From: Cristatella mucedo
Taxonomy: Eukaryota; Bryozoa; Phylactolaemata; Cristatellidae
Assembly (NCBI GenBank): GCA_009760855.2
Contig: WPIO01000047.1
Coordinates: 1,917,501-1,981,500 of the forward strand
Direction of reading: 5' to 3'
Length of the DNA stretch: 64,000 bases
This document shows positions 46,203-57,889 of this stretch, piece after piece. Below the pieces are notes generated by a model, which was not told the DNA's origin, did not search any database, and saw only the letters and a list, made by a program, of their open reading frames with translations. The position numbers were made by a program, and so were the translations under genes. Position 1 is the first letter of the stretch. Every line of letters starts with the position of its first letter.

Positions 46203-46300
46203 AGGATTTTTTGGCAATCAAATCGGCAAGAGGGAGAGTATAAACCGTGAAAAGAACAGGACCTAGCACGAAGCCCTGAGATGCGGGCAAACCACAAGGG
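46203..46300 (-). mobile_element. LINE family A palm-region scrap
   Basis: Reversed sequence for LGPVLFTVYTLPLADLI-type residues (GGCAAGAGGGAGAGTATAAA and CCGTGAAAAGAACAGGACC), also seen at 29490-29540 and 47965-48010. Confidence 0.6.
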
Positions 46301-46330
46301 ACATGACATGACATGACATGACATGACATG
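46301..46330. repeat. (ACATG)6 microsatellite
   Basis: Six perfect ACATG units at the junction between a family A scrap and a family B endonuclease fragment. Confidence 0.95.
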
Positions 46331-46990
46331 GCATACATCCTTAGTGATAACGAGATCTAAGATGTGGCCATCAGCGTGAGTGGTATGATTAACGTGTTGG
46401 ACGAAACGAAAGTTATCCAGAAAATAAAAAAATGAACAAGCTCTTGCTGGGTTTGTAAACGTGAATTTTGTGAAGTCTGCTCACTTAGTTATGGCCTGGT
46501 ACACATAAATATTTTAGCGAAGAACTACAAAAAAATTCTTTAGAAATAGAGTTAGACAGCCAGGAGGTCAATATCTGTCACTATGTAGAAGCACAGTCTT
46601 TGATGGGGAGCTACTTGCAACCGATTCAAATTATGGCCCATGCGAAAAAAATACATGTTTTATAGTCAAACGATTCACAAACAGCAATTGCAACCAGCCA
46701 CCAACCTTGTCACATCGTACAGACTGAAAGAATGTGAACCCAGGTGGGATGGTCTCAGATACAGGTTCACCGGTGCAGGGCATCATCATCGCCTCGGTCA
46801 TTAGAAATGCTAGCTTCTCTTGTGCAGCCTGTTCGCGGATAAGTAAATCCTTTGATTTTAGTAAGCGAAAATTTAACAGGCGAATTTTTATGAGGCTGTC
46901 ACATAAGTTTTGAAGCCTAGTATGTGGCCAGCATGCTGGGCGGCATGCAGTCCGCCTGAGATTAGCAGCCCCTTCGAATTTCAATCGGAC
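46331..46990 (-). mobile_element. LINE family B endonuclease fragment
   Basis: The minus strand reads PGFTFFQSVRCDKVGG near 46690-46745, matching the endonuclease region at 2640-2700. The block CTTAGTGATAACGAGATCTA near 46340 matches 2290. Frame broken. Confidence 0.65.
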
Positions 46991-47059
46991 CTTAGTAGCG
47001 GTCGCCGGTTGACTTTCACAATATACTGAGGCACGGTAAGCCGACTACTACAGCAAAGA

Positions 47060-48030
47060 GTGTTAATCTGCCATAAGCACACAAAGAGGAATTACATGGA
47101 TCCACTAAATGCTGTGCTAAAAAGGATGCATTTTTAGCTCCTTTATGAATTTCGTCAAGTCGGGGAATGCTGTCACATCATACGGAAGTGAATTCAAAGT
47201 TTTCGGGACGTACGAACTAAAGGCACCGTCTCTACAGGGTTTGATGTTCATAAGAGGTTTGATTCAGAAAAGCGGATGGTGCGACGCCAAGCATAATGGG
47301 GGAGTTGGTCTAAATGTTAGGCTTGAGATAGATAAAGATGAGAGCTAAAAGAGAGTGACAGAATTTTAAGATCAATGCAGTGCTTGACTTGCAGCCTGTG
47401 GAGGTCGGCGAGAAACGTTGTCACCTGGTAACTACAAAGCTGGTGACAGAAAAGCCAGCTGAAAAGTGTGTACCAACTGCAAGCCCATGATCGCACTGGC
47501 CGTTGGACCAGCGAACAGTTGGTTACAGAAGTCGAGATGGGAGGTCGCAAATGCACGGACCAATTTAGATGCAGTATCCCTATCTAAGCATGCCCAAATT
47601 TCGTAATACTGTGTAGCTAAAAACTGGAAGACTTGATGGAGAAGCTGATGTGGCAATCTAATAAAAGGTCACTTTGGAATGGGACACCAAAATTTCGTGC
47701 AGACGCAACAGCAGATATGCTGGCAGAGCCTTTTGGGAACGATAGTCTTTTAATTTCTTAATCCAAGTTGTTTGACCAATTAATAGTAAATTGGTTTTAT
47801 TGGCGTTCAATTTAAGAAAGTTTGCTGCCATTCACATGCGGAAGTCATCAATACATGCAGCAAGGTAGTTGAGATAATTAGATGCACTGGAGGGCTGGGA
47901 GGAATCAAAGCAAAGGTACGACGGAGTGTCATCTTTATATAAGTGATAGCCTATATTGTGCCTAGAAAACACGTCGAAAAGAGGGAGAATATAAACCGTG
48001 AAAAGAATGGGACCAAGCACTAAGTCCAGA
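47060..48030 (-). mobile_element. LINE family A polymerase, about 1 kb
   Basis: The minus strand reads MLGPILFTVYILPLFDV, then the catalytic box as YKDDTPSYLCFD (YKDD instead of YADD), then LAACIDDFRM. After frame changes come AFATSHLDFCNQLFAGPTAS and the C-terminal blocks. No 3' tail is present at the 47060 end. Catalytically doubtful. Confidence 0.7.
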
Positions 48031-48059
48031 GGTACCCAATACTTCAGTCGTTCCTCGGA

Positions 48060-48540
48060 TGATCTCTTCCGAAATGATCATTCACTTGGGAACGACATTA
48101 GCTCCTTAGTCAAGTCTTTCGACTTTCAGCTACAGGGCCTTAAAAACATCATTATTGGAAAATCTCACCAAACTTAGTCCACGTATTTTAACTTAACACC
48201 TTTATTCGATAAATCACTTTTTACAGCAATTCGGCCTGTTCCGGCAGTTGCTGCTAGCTCAAAACTTAGCAGCGAGGCTACTGTCAGTAATAAACCCTGC
48301 CTTGACCATGTCAATTCACTTTTCATTGACATTTACTGGCTCCTAATCTAGCAGTCTAGCAACTTCCAGTTTTTCTATTCACGATTATATCTCTTCGCTA
48401 TCTTTCTCCAGCCTAGCTACGCTAGCTACTTCCTAAGTAGGCCTGGCCTCATTACGCCTGGTCTTCTGCTAACGTCTTTTAGCTGTTCCTAAAATTGATC
48501 TTAAAATCTTTGGTTACCGTACCTGTAGATCAAAGCCGGG
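48060..48540 (+). mobile_element. LINE family A decayed C-terminal region
   Basis: Plus-strand remnants in the normal order (AACGACATTAGCTCCTTAGT, a GCTCAAAACTTAGCAGCGAG block and CTTTGGTTACCGTACC). Many stops. It is oriented opposite to the copy that ends at 48030. Confidence 0.5.
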
Positions 48541-49299
48541 AACTATTTCCCGAATAACCATGCCAAATGGTCATGGCTCTATAAAATTTAAAAATCAGCA
48601 AAAAAGCCCACTCCTCATCCGGAATTCCTTTCAAGCTAGACGTCCTTTGTGTTTGGATCCCGAAGCTTAGAAAAAGCCAGTGCTTCTTTTCACTTCTTAT
48701 TTCTTTTCCGGAAAAACTGAAGTCCTGACAGTCATCCCCAAAGCAATATTTATTAGATATTAGGAATTTGCTAGCCATCTCTTGAGTGGTCTCACTCTCG
48801 GATACGAAAAGCTCGGCTGGAAATATTTCAGTCTTAAATTCCCATTTGAAAATATTTGCACAACTTTGTGCCTCCAGAAATCTCTATCCGACTATGGCAA
48901 GCAATTGCTTAGTCGCAACCTTCCTTAAAGATATTCCGAGCTTTCAGCATATGACGTGCGAACTTAATAGAGTCTAGTAAAAAAAGCGCGGCTTCTGATG
49001 ACATGATACCTTCTGTAGTCTTCCGTGGCAGACTTATTTCCGCCATAACTCACATTGCACATGCTTTTCTTATGAATGGTTCGTACCAAAATATTTCTAG
49101 CAGCCCACGTTAAATCAAAATTTAGTAAGCCTGAATGAGACTCAGAGTTCATAGCAAGCTGTCACCGAGATTTCTTTTTCCTCGCTTTTTCAAAGATTTT
49201 CGAAAAGATGTTGATGGGTAGATTTGAGCAAATATTCAAAAATAAAGATTTTCTGACCAATTTCGCTGATTTAATCGACAAACCTCATTTGAAATGCTT

Positions 49300-49765
49300 T
49301 GCTCAGTGTAACCAACGGCATCCTATGCATAAACAGTGACAACAATGTCACCGTCTGGCACTGCTGGATCTATCAGCTTACTTCAACACTAGTGATCACA
49401 ATATCCTACATGAACAGTCGAGAGCACAGATCGGTCTGGAATAAGAGACACTATCGTGGTTTAAATTTTAATCATACTATTGTGGTTGATCCCTGGAGTG
49501 TGGTGATCAAGCGTCATCAGAAGACCAGTCAGCTTAGGAGTTCCTCAAGGCTCTGTTCTGGGTGTTTTGCTGTTTTCCATTTATAACCATCGTTCGAGTA
49601 GAATGATTCCGGCCCAAAGAATTGGCTGTCACCTTCTATGCTTAAGAGTCTCAGATATACATGTCGCCTACGCCATTAGAATATGCGACAGTGACTATTG
49701 TAAAGCGCCTAGAAAGAGATTGAGTTTTCAGAGGGTACTTTATTTAACGTATTATTATTATTATT
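49300..49765 (+). mobile_element. LINE family A reverse transcriptase and 3' end, internally deleted
   Basis: The plus strand reads LLDLSACFNTSDHNIL (motif A) near 49355-49405 and LGVPQGSVLG near 49535-49565. It then jumps to the 3' core GTAAAGCGCCTAGAAAGAGA at 49699 and a (TTA)n tail. The C-terminal half of the polymerase is missing. Confidence 0.65.
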
Positions 49766-51232
49766 TAATCGAGGGGCATTGCAGCAAATAAAGTATTAGT
49801 ATTACACGCCGTTCAAAGACTGACATGAATCTTTATATTGCCCGCAGGAAAACACACACATGAAGACACACTGGTGGTCATTGGCTATTAGGATAACTGG
49901 TTAGCAGCATGATTTGAATCTTTCACAGGTAATTGCGGAAAGTAGACACGCGTGAAAATAACACATTCTCTTTGTCTCAGGGAAGCTGGGTGGAGAGGAA
50001 AGGTTGCATATTAAGCTAACGTTAGCTAAATGGTGCAAAAGCAATCAAGTCAGCGAAAGAAGCCAGATTAAAGATCCAGACTTTCGGTGCACTCTAACTT
50101 GAAGCCTCCTCACTAACGGACTTCGGTTCGGTGCTCTGCTGGTAGAGCACACCGGAGCTCGGATAGATTTGCTGGTGCAAGCAATTAATGCGATACGTAG
50201 GCGATCTAGCGAGAGGATTTTGATATGCAATGATACTTGCGAATGAGTCGTTAAGCTTAGACCAATGTGTGGTGATGGACAGCTAAATTATTAATGATAG
50301 TCTACAGAAGCTGCAGATTTATGCCCCAGCTTCCTATTTCAAACTATTTAGAGCGACAGCCTGGTGTCCGAACAAAGGAAATGTAGTCATCTAAGCACAA
50401 TGACACAAACCTGTGAAACAGCTTGGCAGCCATAGTCTAATCAAAGAAGGTCCCAATTTCGGCAAAATTTTGGTTTCAGAGGAAGTTTCTTGGCAGTGCA
50501 TTTATTGTGCTCTTACCATTTGGCGTGATACACAACGCACTGATTAAGGACAGACGTCGTTAGAATGATGCTACATGAAAACTAATTGGCAGTTAGGTCT
50601 TCCAAATGGATGCTGCCACGAGGCTTTCCGTAAATTAGCAGTGGGTCTGACCTTCGTTTGGCATGGGAAAGTTAGCTGCCATCTAGTCCAAATATGTCAT
50701 CAATGCCGGCTGCAAGTGAACTGCCGACATTCTGAATACACCACACTATGCTAGCCCTATTGGTTATTGTGAGTTGCCGAATTGAAAAATACAGGAAGCG
50801 GGCATTAAATCAATTAGCTTATCTCGATCTGACCTCAAATCGCAAATACCGTCAATCAGTTGTCCCAAAGTTTCGATATTGACCGGGACCACGTCATTTC
50901 GTGATTTCGCAACGTGCAAACGGAGCTAAAAGTTTGTGGATTGGCAAAGATGATTATCAGCCTATTTCTCGGCTCGTACTCTTCCATGACCATTGTGCTT
51001 CGTGTTTCTAGTTACTTAAGGAAACTTTAACACAAAAATATCCAATTGGCTTTTGTTGAGACATTTAAATGTTGTTTTTTTAAATATTGTTAATGCAAGG
51101 TCGCCGTCTTCATGTACTTGCATGTCAACCGACTTCACGTGGTTTCGCCTTTGCTGCTTCTGTGTTGCTGAATCGGCGCGACGTAGAGGCAAATGCCTTA
51201 TTTGATTTCTTGCTATCATTCACAACAACTTA
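49766..51232. other. Unassigned 1.5 kb
   Basis: No supported gene or known repeat of this window. Confidence 0.3.
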
Positions 51233-51622
51233 GTAATAATAATAATAATAATATTGCACTTGATAAAGCGCCCTCAGAGAACTTAATATCTTTCTAGGCG
51301 CTTTACATTTGCTGCAAAGTGATATGCAATAGAATAGTAAGTAAAATCATGCTTGAAAAACAAACAAAATGAATAATATGGTTAGGGGTGACATGTACAG
51401 GGTCAGCATGCAAATGTGGTTAGTGGCAGCATGCACAGTGTCAGCACGCATAAGCACATCAAGGACGAATCAAAGGGACCCACTAAATGCTGTCCTAAAT
51501 AGGTGTGTTTTTAAGTTTCTTTTAAATGTGGTCAGGTCAGGGGATGTTCTGACGCAGGTCGGGAGGGAGTTCCAGGCTTTGGGAGCATACGAGCTAAATG
51601 CACGGTCTCCAAAGGATTTAAC
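51233..51622 (-). mobile_element. LINE family A short copy, about 390 bp
   Basis: (TAA)n tail at 51233-51253, reversed 3' core and untranslated part, and the last codons of the polymerase. Nearly identical to 33945-34333 and 26150-26560. It stops at CTCCAAAGGATTTA near 51619. Confidence 0.8.
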
Positions 51623-52789
51623 TTAGCTATTCACAGCCTTTCGAAAGTCTGCCAGCGACGCTATTCTTCTAATATGAAATCAAAAACTGAGGTCGTCAAT
51701 CGAAATCCGCAGACTGTCTAACTGAAATAAGGACAGGCTTGATTGGATTGGTGAATCGATCCAATAAAAATGAGCAGGAAAATTCGAAGTCGCTATTGCT
51801 CGTGCGAAAGTCGAGGGGAGGTCTGCTCCGACCTGCGTTGTGTTTACTAAAGCTCGTTGTTTTATAATACAGATCGGTTTAGGACTTTAGCAAGACAGAC
51901 ATAACAGCTATTTGGCACGACCACCAGTCTCCAGTTAAATGAAATCAAGACGACCTGAATGCCAGAAAAGCCGAGTTTTGTGAAGACCCGTTAAAGCATA
52001 CCTCGTTCACAGGACTCGGTGTTTTTCGGCAATATGGATGAAGAGACAACAGCTACGACAGCAGCTTTGATGAAGGCGTTGGACAATATATTCTCATTAT
52101 CAATTCATATTAGAGATTAACGAAGTGACGAACATAAACCTTAAAACCTACCGAGGCTTTTCGTCTTAGTTGTTTTATTATTTCCTCCAAGAATTTAAAG
52201 AGGGGGCACGGAAAAGGCGTATGCTAAATCAGTCAAGTTATTACTAATAGTAGTTTTTGTTCGCGGTTTCAGGACCATAACACCGAGGAACTGGTTGACT
52301 AAGGCAGCCTAAATGCTGAAGCCATTTAAAAGGAAATGTGCTGTGCTAGAGGAGTTCACCTTAGCTTAGAGCTGATTTGAGTTGTAGGATTTGAGTTTCT
52401 GCACAAGATGGCTGCTGTTGAAGTTATGTAGGCACCCCCCCCCAATGTCTAACAGGCCTCTCTAGGCTGCGGATAAGAACTTATCATCTTTAGGTATGGG
52501 CACTCTTTGTCGCTGCCTTTTACCGCTACTGTCGACATATCAATCCGCATCGGTGCTGTGCCGACAAGTTATTAGCCGTGATGACAAGGCTAAGGTGGTC
52601 AGTAGCTTATATTGTTTTTCTGCCGAGGCGCACATTTATGAGTGCTTTGTCTACGGTATATTTCTTTCCGGACACGAAGGCTGCTATAGCCCTTTTTAAA
52701 TAATAGCATGACGTGTCAGCACTAATGAGCACGTTAAGAAAATTAACGTGGACCAGAAGCTGCTGAGAGGACTTGGAGACGTAGTAGCC
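51623..52789. other. Unassigned region
   Basis: No supported gene. A run of nine C lies near 52435-52443. Confidence 0.3.
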
Positions 52790-53400
52790 AGTTTTCAAAT
52801 GTCATCAAGTTAGCAGATGTCATGACGTCACCCGTGAGTGAGCTCCCGGCTTTGGCAGCAGACGAAATAAAGCATAGTTTACAAAGGATTTGTGGTAAGT
52901 TTAAAGCGCCGCTAAATTACATGAACTAGATAAGCGGGTGTTACTGTGCCCGGACTGTCATAGAAGCCATTCGGATATGTAAGCAAGAGGAAGAGAACAA
53001 AGTGAACTAACGTCGAGTAATACAACCTTCAAGACGATACTGTGCTTCGTGGGGAGCCAGTGCAGGTTGGTGAGAGGTGTTTTAATGAAGCAACTATTAT
53101 GTTCACGACAGAACTTGTCACAGACCAGAAAATTTTATTGCATTAACTAAAAAAGGCCGACGTGTAGTTGGTTCCAGATAGCATAAAAGGGTGTGAAAGA
53201 TGCATCCGCCATCTTGGGAGTCATGTCCTTGACTAAGCAGACCCAAATTTTTAAATGTTACTTAGCTGAAATTACGCTGATTTGGATATGAAGCCGATTT
53301 TATTTTCTAGTGAAAGGTACCTTTTGTAACAGGAGAACCAGTTCGCCTACAGGTGCTACGGGAAATATGCTGACCGTACCTATCTTTAGATTCCTTTTTT
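52790..53400 (-). mobile_element. LINE family A, strongly decayed
   Basis: Reversed landmarks in order: GATGTCATGACGTCACCCGT with GAGTGAGCTCCCGGCTTTGG, then GGGAGCCAGTGCAGGTTGGT and GAGAGGTGTTTTAATGAAGC. No open frame remains. Confidence 0.5.
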
Positions 53401-54487
53401 AAATTTACAAGTAACTCTAGATTAACATAAAACTAGCAAGTTGATCACACAGAAAGCTGCTAATTGTGGCTTTGATATGTCACACCTAGTGACAATTCAT
53501 TCATTTCACATTTCTTTATTTCTTTGTCTGCGATGGAATAGTTCTCTTGCAGGGGGGATTTTTCAGACTCCTGATGTCAAGAAGCTAAAATCATCCAAGA
53601 GGCTTCTAAAGTATAAGGTACCAGTAATTTCAATGGCATCGCTTTCTCACTTTACGCCTTGAGGGATCGTAAGTTTGGCTCGGAGGACACGGAGAATTTA
53701 AAAATTGTGGCATTCCCATTGCGTCTATAATTCGGTTTTACCCAGATTCCCTTCTATATTTGCCTTCGGAAAAAAAGCGACCGTCATGAGCACTAATCAC
53801 AGGCTGTACTGACAATGGCTCTAATATTCTCTATTGGGAAAAGAATAATACCAAGTGAGATCAAATGTTCCACCTTCGCTAATTGCTGATACCACCGCTG
53901 AATATAAATTTGGACTATTGGAAAAACTTGTCGCTGCTCTCAAAAAGCAGTCAGCAGCCTTAGATTGGCTTCAAAGCACCTGCCTGCCGTTACTTTTATG
54001 AGGCGATGGTCAAAGCCTGAATAATGGTTGGATAACCGATAAAAAAATTATATTAACTCAATTCCCAAGAGGCTCGCCGGTATTTGGAATAGCAAGGCAA
54101 GCATAAAAAAATAGGATTTACTGGAATTTCAGCACAGCTTCCAAGGTTAGCATGACGAGAACAGGGGATGAATAATATGGATGACCGATCGCCTAAAGTT
54201 ATTCGCATTTTAATTAAAAATTTACAAACCTACTCACTCTAAATTGTTGCTTTCACAGAGGCAATATCGGCTGAGCATCAGTATATATGCATGTTAGCTT
54301 TAATTCATTCAAACTTTTTAGCATGCTATTTGTAATCCATAAATGCTAATTCATCAAAGATATCAAGTGAACAGTGAACTTTCAAATTTTAGCAGCCTGG
54401 TTGAAAAATTAAAGTCATCAGTGAATAATAGCATCCTTCATAACTTTGAAGTATGAAAATCAGGAAGCAAAACTTACTATTCAGGAA
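53401..54487. other. Unassigned AT-rich DNA downstream of the minus-strand gene
   Basis: Would contain the 3' untranslated region of the minus-strand gene at 54488. ATTAAA-type signals occur on the minus strand near 54304 and 54216, but no perfect AATAAA is close. Confidence 0.3.
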
Positions 54488-55585
54488 CTAAATATGGTGA
54501 TTCATAGTGTTCATAGTCTTCGGCGGCCTCTTCCGATCCTGGTCTCCGCTCTGGTGGAGATCGCTGTCACCAGCAGAGAAGCACGACCCGGCTAGAGTCC
54601 CCAGCTGCCTGAACAACTGCCGAAACCAGGCAGAAGCCGGATCCCTTTGTCCGTCGCTATCGCAGTTTTTGTCGTCGCTTTCTCCGGATGCTGTGCAGCT
54701 AGTCGTGCCTTTGTGCCCACGGAGACCGTCCGAAGTGGTCGGACTGTGCGCCGAAGCTGCCGATGATCGCTCAGCTCTGTCCGCCTTCCCACGACGGCGC
54801 ACCGGAGCCACTGGTCGACGATTTCGCCTCCCCAGCCGATGCACACCTGCTACGCCTTCGCCTGCCAAGTGTGCCATGCAGAAGTAGCCCAGATCCTCCT
54901 CAGTGTTCAAATGTTTCGGCTCCAACGGGAGCGACGTGGGCTCGATTCGGTCGACGGCGGTCTCGGCTAGAGGATCAGCAACAGACGCCGAAGGGGAGGC
55001 TCGCCCTGTCGTAGCTGCAGCTGCCGCTGGCACCACCCCCGCCGCCATCGCCACGGATGACCTGTGGCGGGTGCCAACGCCACCGTTGGAGGTTTTCTTC
55101 AAAATTGAGCGGGCAGGCCGCAGCGACTTTGGGGTAAGGAGAGCTGGGCGCTTCCTCGTCGATGTGGCAGCAGCCGGTGTGACGTCGGGGCTGCTGTCAA
55201 TGGTCACTATTTGAGTCGGCCCGAAGCTGACCATTCGCACTGACCTTTCACCAGAGTCGTGGCAACGGCGTATCACAAGCGAGCGTTTGACCGCCCGCCC
55301 AACAACTTTTCTCCCTCTTTCTCGCTCTGCTGGAGACTTTCCGTGAATTAAGCAGCTGCTGCCACTGTCCGCAGCACGAGCAGCAGAAGGAGACACAGAA
55401 GCAGAAGCAGCCCCATCTGGCAATGCTCTGACCGAATCAGCTGCGACGGGTCGAGAACCTGTCAACGTTATTTTGGTACTCATTCCGCTCTGATCGCCGG
55501 CGGAACTCGAAGTCTCACACAGCTGCAGGTAATGTCGTCCAATCATTATCTTTGGAAAGACCGTAGTCGTCACTGCCGCCTGGTG
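54488..55585 (-). CDS. Candidate protein phosphatase 1 docking protein, last exon
   Basis: An open frame of about 360 codons ending at TAG (54488-54490). The frame's first codon in the long reading is GTG (55573), not ATG. An acceptor TTTCTACAG ends at 55586 and gives HQAAVTTTVFPK in frame. Alternatively translation starts at ATG 55546 (MIGRHYLQLC). The protein is basic, Ser/Ala/Arg-rich and probably disordered. Residues 113-117 of the long reading are RMVSF, which fits the PP1-binding RVxF motif. Residues 156-159 are SILK, a second PP1 docking motif, preceded by LTPKSLRPAR with a TPxK-type kinase site. The spacing VSFG, TP, TPK, ILKK recalls the PP1-binding segment of chromosome-periphery proteins such as Ki-67 or Repo-Man, but no domain confirms this. 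No other gene is near, and the upstream exons were not found. The plus-strand frames here are shadows. Confidence 0.62.
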   Translation of the reverse strand, partial: HQAAVTTTVFPKIMIGRHYLQLCETSSSAGDQSGMSTKITLTGSRPVAADSVRALPDGAASASVSPSAARAADSGSSCLIHGKSPAERERGRKVVGRAVKRSLVIRRCHDSGERSVRMVSFGPTQIVTIDSSPDVTPAAATSTRKRPALLTPKSLRPARSILKKTSNGGVGTRHRSSVAMAAGVVPAAAAATTGRASPSASVADPLAETAVDRIEPTSLPLEPKHLNTEEDLGYFCMAHLAGEGVAGVHRLGRRNRRPVAPVRRRGKADRAERSSAASAHSPTTSDGLRGHKGTTSCTASGESDDKNCDSDGQRDPASAWFRQLFRQLGTLAGSCFSAGDSDLHQSGDQDRKRPPKTMNTMNHHI

Positions 55586-56404
55586 CTGTAGAAATCACTG
55601 TAAATCCACCCGCACCGTCAGTCTACTGTAAGAAAATATTCGACATTTAAAGCAGAGCATGCGAGGCTCAAAAATAGAGCTGTTCAACAGCTGGTGTAAG
55701 GATCGTAGTGGTTTCGATTTAAAAAGGGGTAACAATTGCTACAGGAGCATTTCAAAAGCAGATTACGCTATTAAAGCTTTGGATGTGCGTAGATGCTGAT
55801 TTCCTATCATGTTTAAGCAAAGTAAGTAAAGGCTACACATTTCAAATAATTTATTCAGAGAAAACGATGTTATCTTTGTCAGCTCTAAAAATAGGTGACT
55901 GACTTTATTTTGCTCTTGTGCGATGTATGCGTTCTTTTACCCGGAAAAGCTATATTGTTCCATAGCAGCTCTGATTCTGGGGTCAGGATAAATATATTTT
56001 TAAAGTCCTCGGTTTTCCTTTCAGGTATTACGCTGAGGCCACGTTTGCACAAATAAGAACATCATGCAACACTAAACGAACTAATTATGGTAAGGCGGAC
56101 GTAAGGTTACAGATTTGTATCCAAAGATGTGTAGCAACATGATTCTCTTGGGCAAACATGTTAGCTTGGGTTACCACACAGTCAGAGAATCGTCACTAGA
56201 TAGACAAGGCATCAAGAGACTGCTTTCACTAAGCCCATAAATATTTCTATGCGTGTCAAAAAAGTATATAAAGATAAGCTCGAAAAATGTATTCCATGAA
56301 AGCGCCATTAGAGTTGTCCGAAGAAAAACAAAATATTTTTCAGGATGTCTGTCGGAAATCAAGACAAGCCCTGCAAACTTCTTTTTAAGTAAGAATTCTG
56401 CAAA
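55586..56404. other. Unassigned, presumed intron or upstream region of the minus-strand gene
   Basis: No coding block recognised. A 63-codon minus-strand frame at 56171-56362 has no motif. Confidence 0.3.
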
Positions 56405-57385
56405 TGAAACTCATCCATAAACGATGACAAAAACCAACTTACTAGTTATGGGCAAACCGAGTGGGCTTCAGAAATTGGAAAGGCTGACACTCAAACTTGG
56501 CCCTGTCAGCATACCTCCTGTTGAATCAGCTCAAAATCTAGGCATCATATTCCAAAGCGACCTCTCGTTAGACGACCATATCAGCTCCATAGTCAAGTCT
56601 GCCTATTTTCCGCTTTATAACCTTGCTAAAATTCGGGCTTGTTTAGATAACGATACCACCTCCAAGTTGGTCTATGCATTCGTGACATCCCGTCTCGACT
56701 TCTGCAACTCACTGCTTACTGGCCTACCGGCATGTGCGATCAGGCGATTACAGTTGGTGCATAACTGCCCAGCTAGGCTTGTTTGTCGCGAGCTTCGCAA
56801 TCTCCACATCACACCACTTCTCGTCGACCTGCACTGGCTACCAGTCAACCAAGGAATCGCCTTCAAGGTTTTGTCACTCACTTTTAGGTCACTTCATTCA
56901 TTGGCTCCAGCCTATCTCTCAGCTCTACTCCCCCACCTGGCCAAGCATCGTACCACCTGCTATTTGGAATCCAACGGTTTACCAATACCTCGTATAAACC
57001 TCAAATCCTATGGAGACCGTGCATTTAGTTCGTATGCTCCCAAAGCCTGGAACTCCCTCCCGACTTGCTTCAGAACATCCCCTGACTTGACCACATTTAA
57101 AAGGAACTTAAAAACACACCTATTTAGGATAAAATTTTGTGGGTCTCTGGGATTCGTCCTTCATGTGCTTATGCGTGTTGACACTGTGCATGCTGCCACT
57201 AACCACACTTGCATGCTGACCCTGTGCATGTCACCCCTAATCATGTTATTCATGTTGTTTATCAAGCATGATATTACTCACCATTCAATCGCATTTCCCT
57301 TTGGAGACAATGTAAAGCGCCTAGAAAGAGATTGAGTTCTCCGAGGGTACTTTATCAAGTGCATTATTATTATATTATTATTAGG
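56405..57385 (+). mobile_element. LINE family A, best-preserved C-terminal copy with open frame
   Basis: A 303-codon open frame (56424-57335) covers the polymerase thumb and C-terminal region: KTNLLVMGKPSGLQKLERL, VESAQNLGIIFQSDLSLDDH, AFVTSRLDFCNSLLTGLPAC, HITPLLVDLHWLPVN, LKSYGDRAFSSYAPKAWNSL. The 3' end follows, with AATGTAAAGCGCCTAGAAAG and a (TTA)n tail near 57364-57383. The usual TGA after the GSL residues is GGA here, so the frame runs about 64 codons into the 3' untranslated part. The catalytic palm and endonuclease are missing, so the copy is 5'-truncated and dead. Confidence 0.85.
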
Positions 57386-57559
57386 CAGTGTACGAAATAA
57401 AATTTTTGACTTATTTTATCATATAATTCCTAAATGCTGGTTGAAGGGAAAACAGTGAGCCGAGACGTTTTTAGTCAATAATATTACTCATCGGCATGCT
57501 GAAGACTTTAAAAACACTCTAATTTGCTTAAAGAGCATTGGCTTTTTGCTCTGAAGATC

Positions 57560-57760
57560 CTTACAAGGCTGCATAAATTCGCATCCATAATTATTATGCA
57601 CCGACATCTACTCTCCTGCTGCCGACTGCGGCGAACCCCTTCCAGACGTCATAAGCTGCTACTGCCATGCGAATCAATACCTCAACTCCATACTGACTCA
57701 GCTATGTTTTTCACTTTCTCTTTGTTTATTGAGATGAAGTTGGCTGGATACGGGATGTTT
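57560..57760 (+). mobile_element. LINE family B 3' fragment
   Basis: Shares CTCTCCTGCTGCCGACTGCG and the ACCTCAACTCCATACTGACT block plus TTTCTCTTTGTTTATTGAGA with 16130-16270. Short and frame-broken. Confidence 0.6.
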
Positions 57761-57889
57761 ACCCTAAGCCACTTGAAATTTGATTGGGCTATAGACAACT
57801 GTCATCCGTTGCACCTTCTTTGTCTCTGTGGCTTTGAGAAATTACAGTCGGAGATATATGCTTCTGAATGGTAGACTTGCAACCATTGA

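Noticed and set aside
51369-51626. Antisense open frame shared by several LINE family A copies (also at 34151, 21432 and 9435)
   Set aside because: It repeats only because the LINE copies repeat. It lies opposite the polymerase C-terminus and varies in start and end. No sign of independent selection.
54507-55214. Plus-strand frames of 103-126 codons
   Set aside because: Shadows of the minus-strand exon at 54488-55585.
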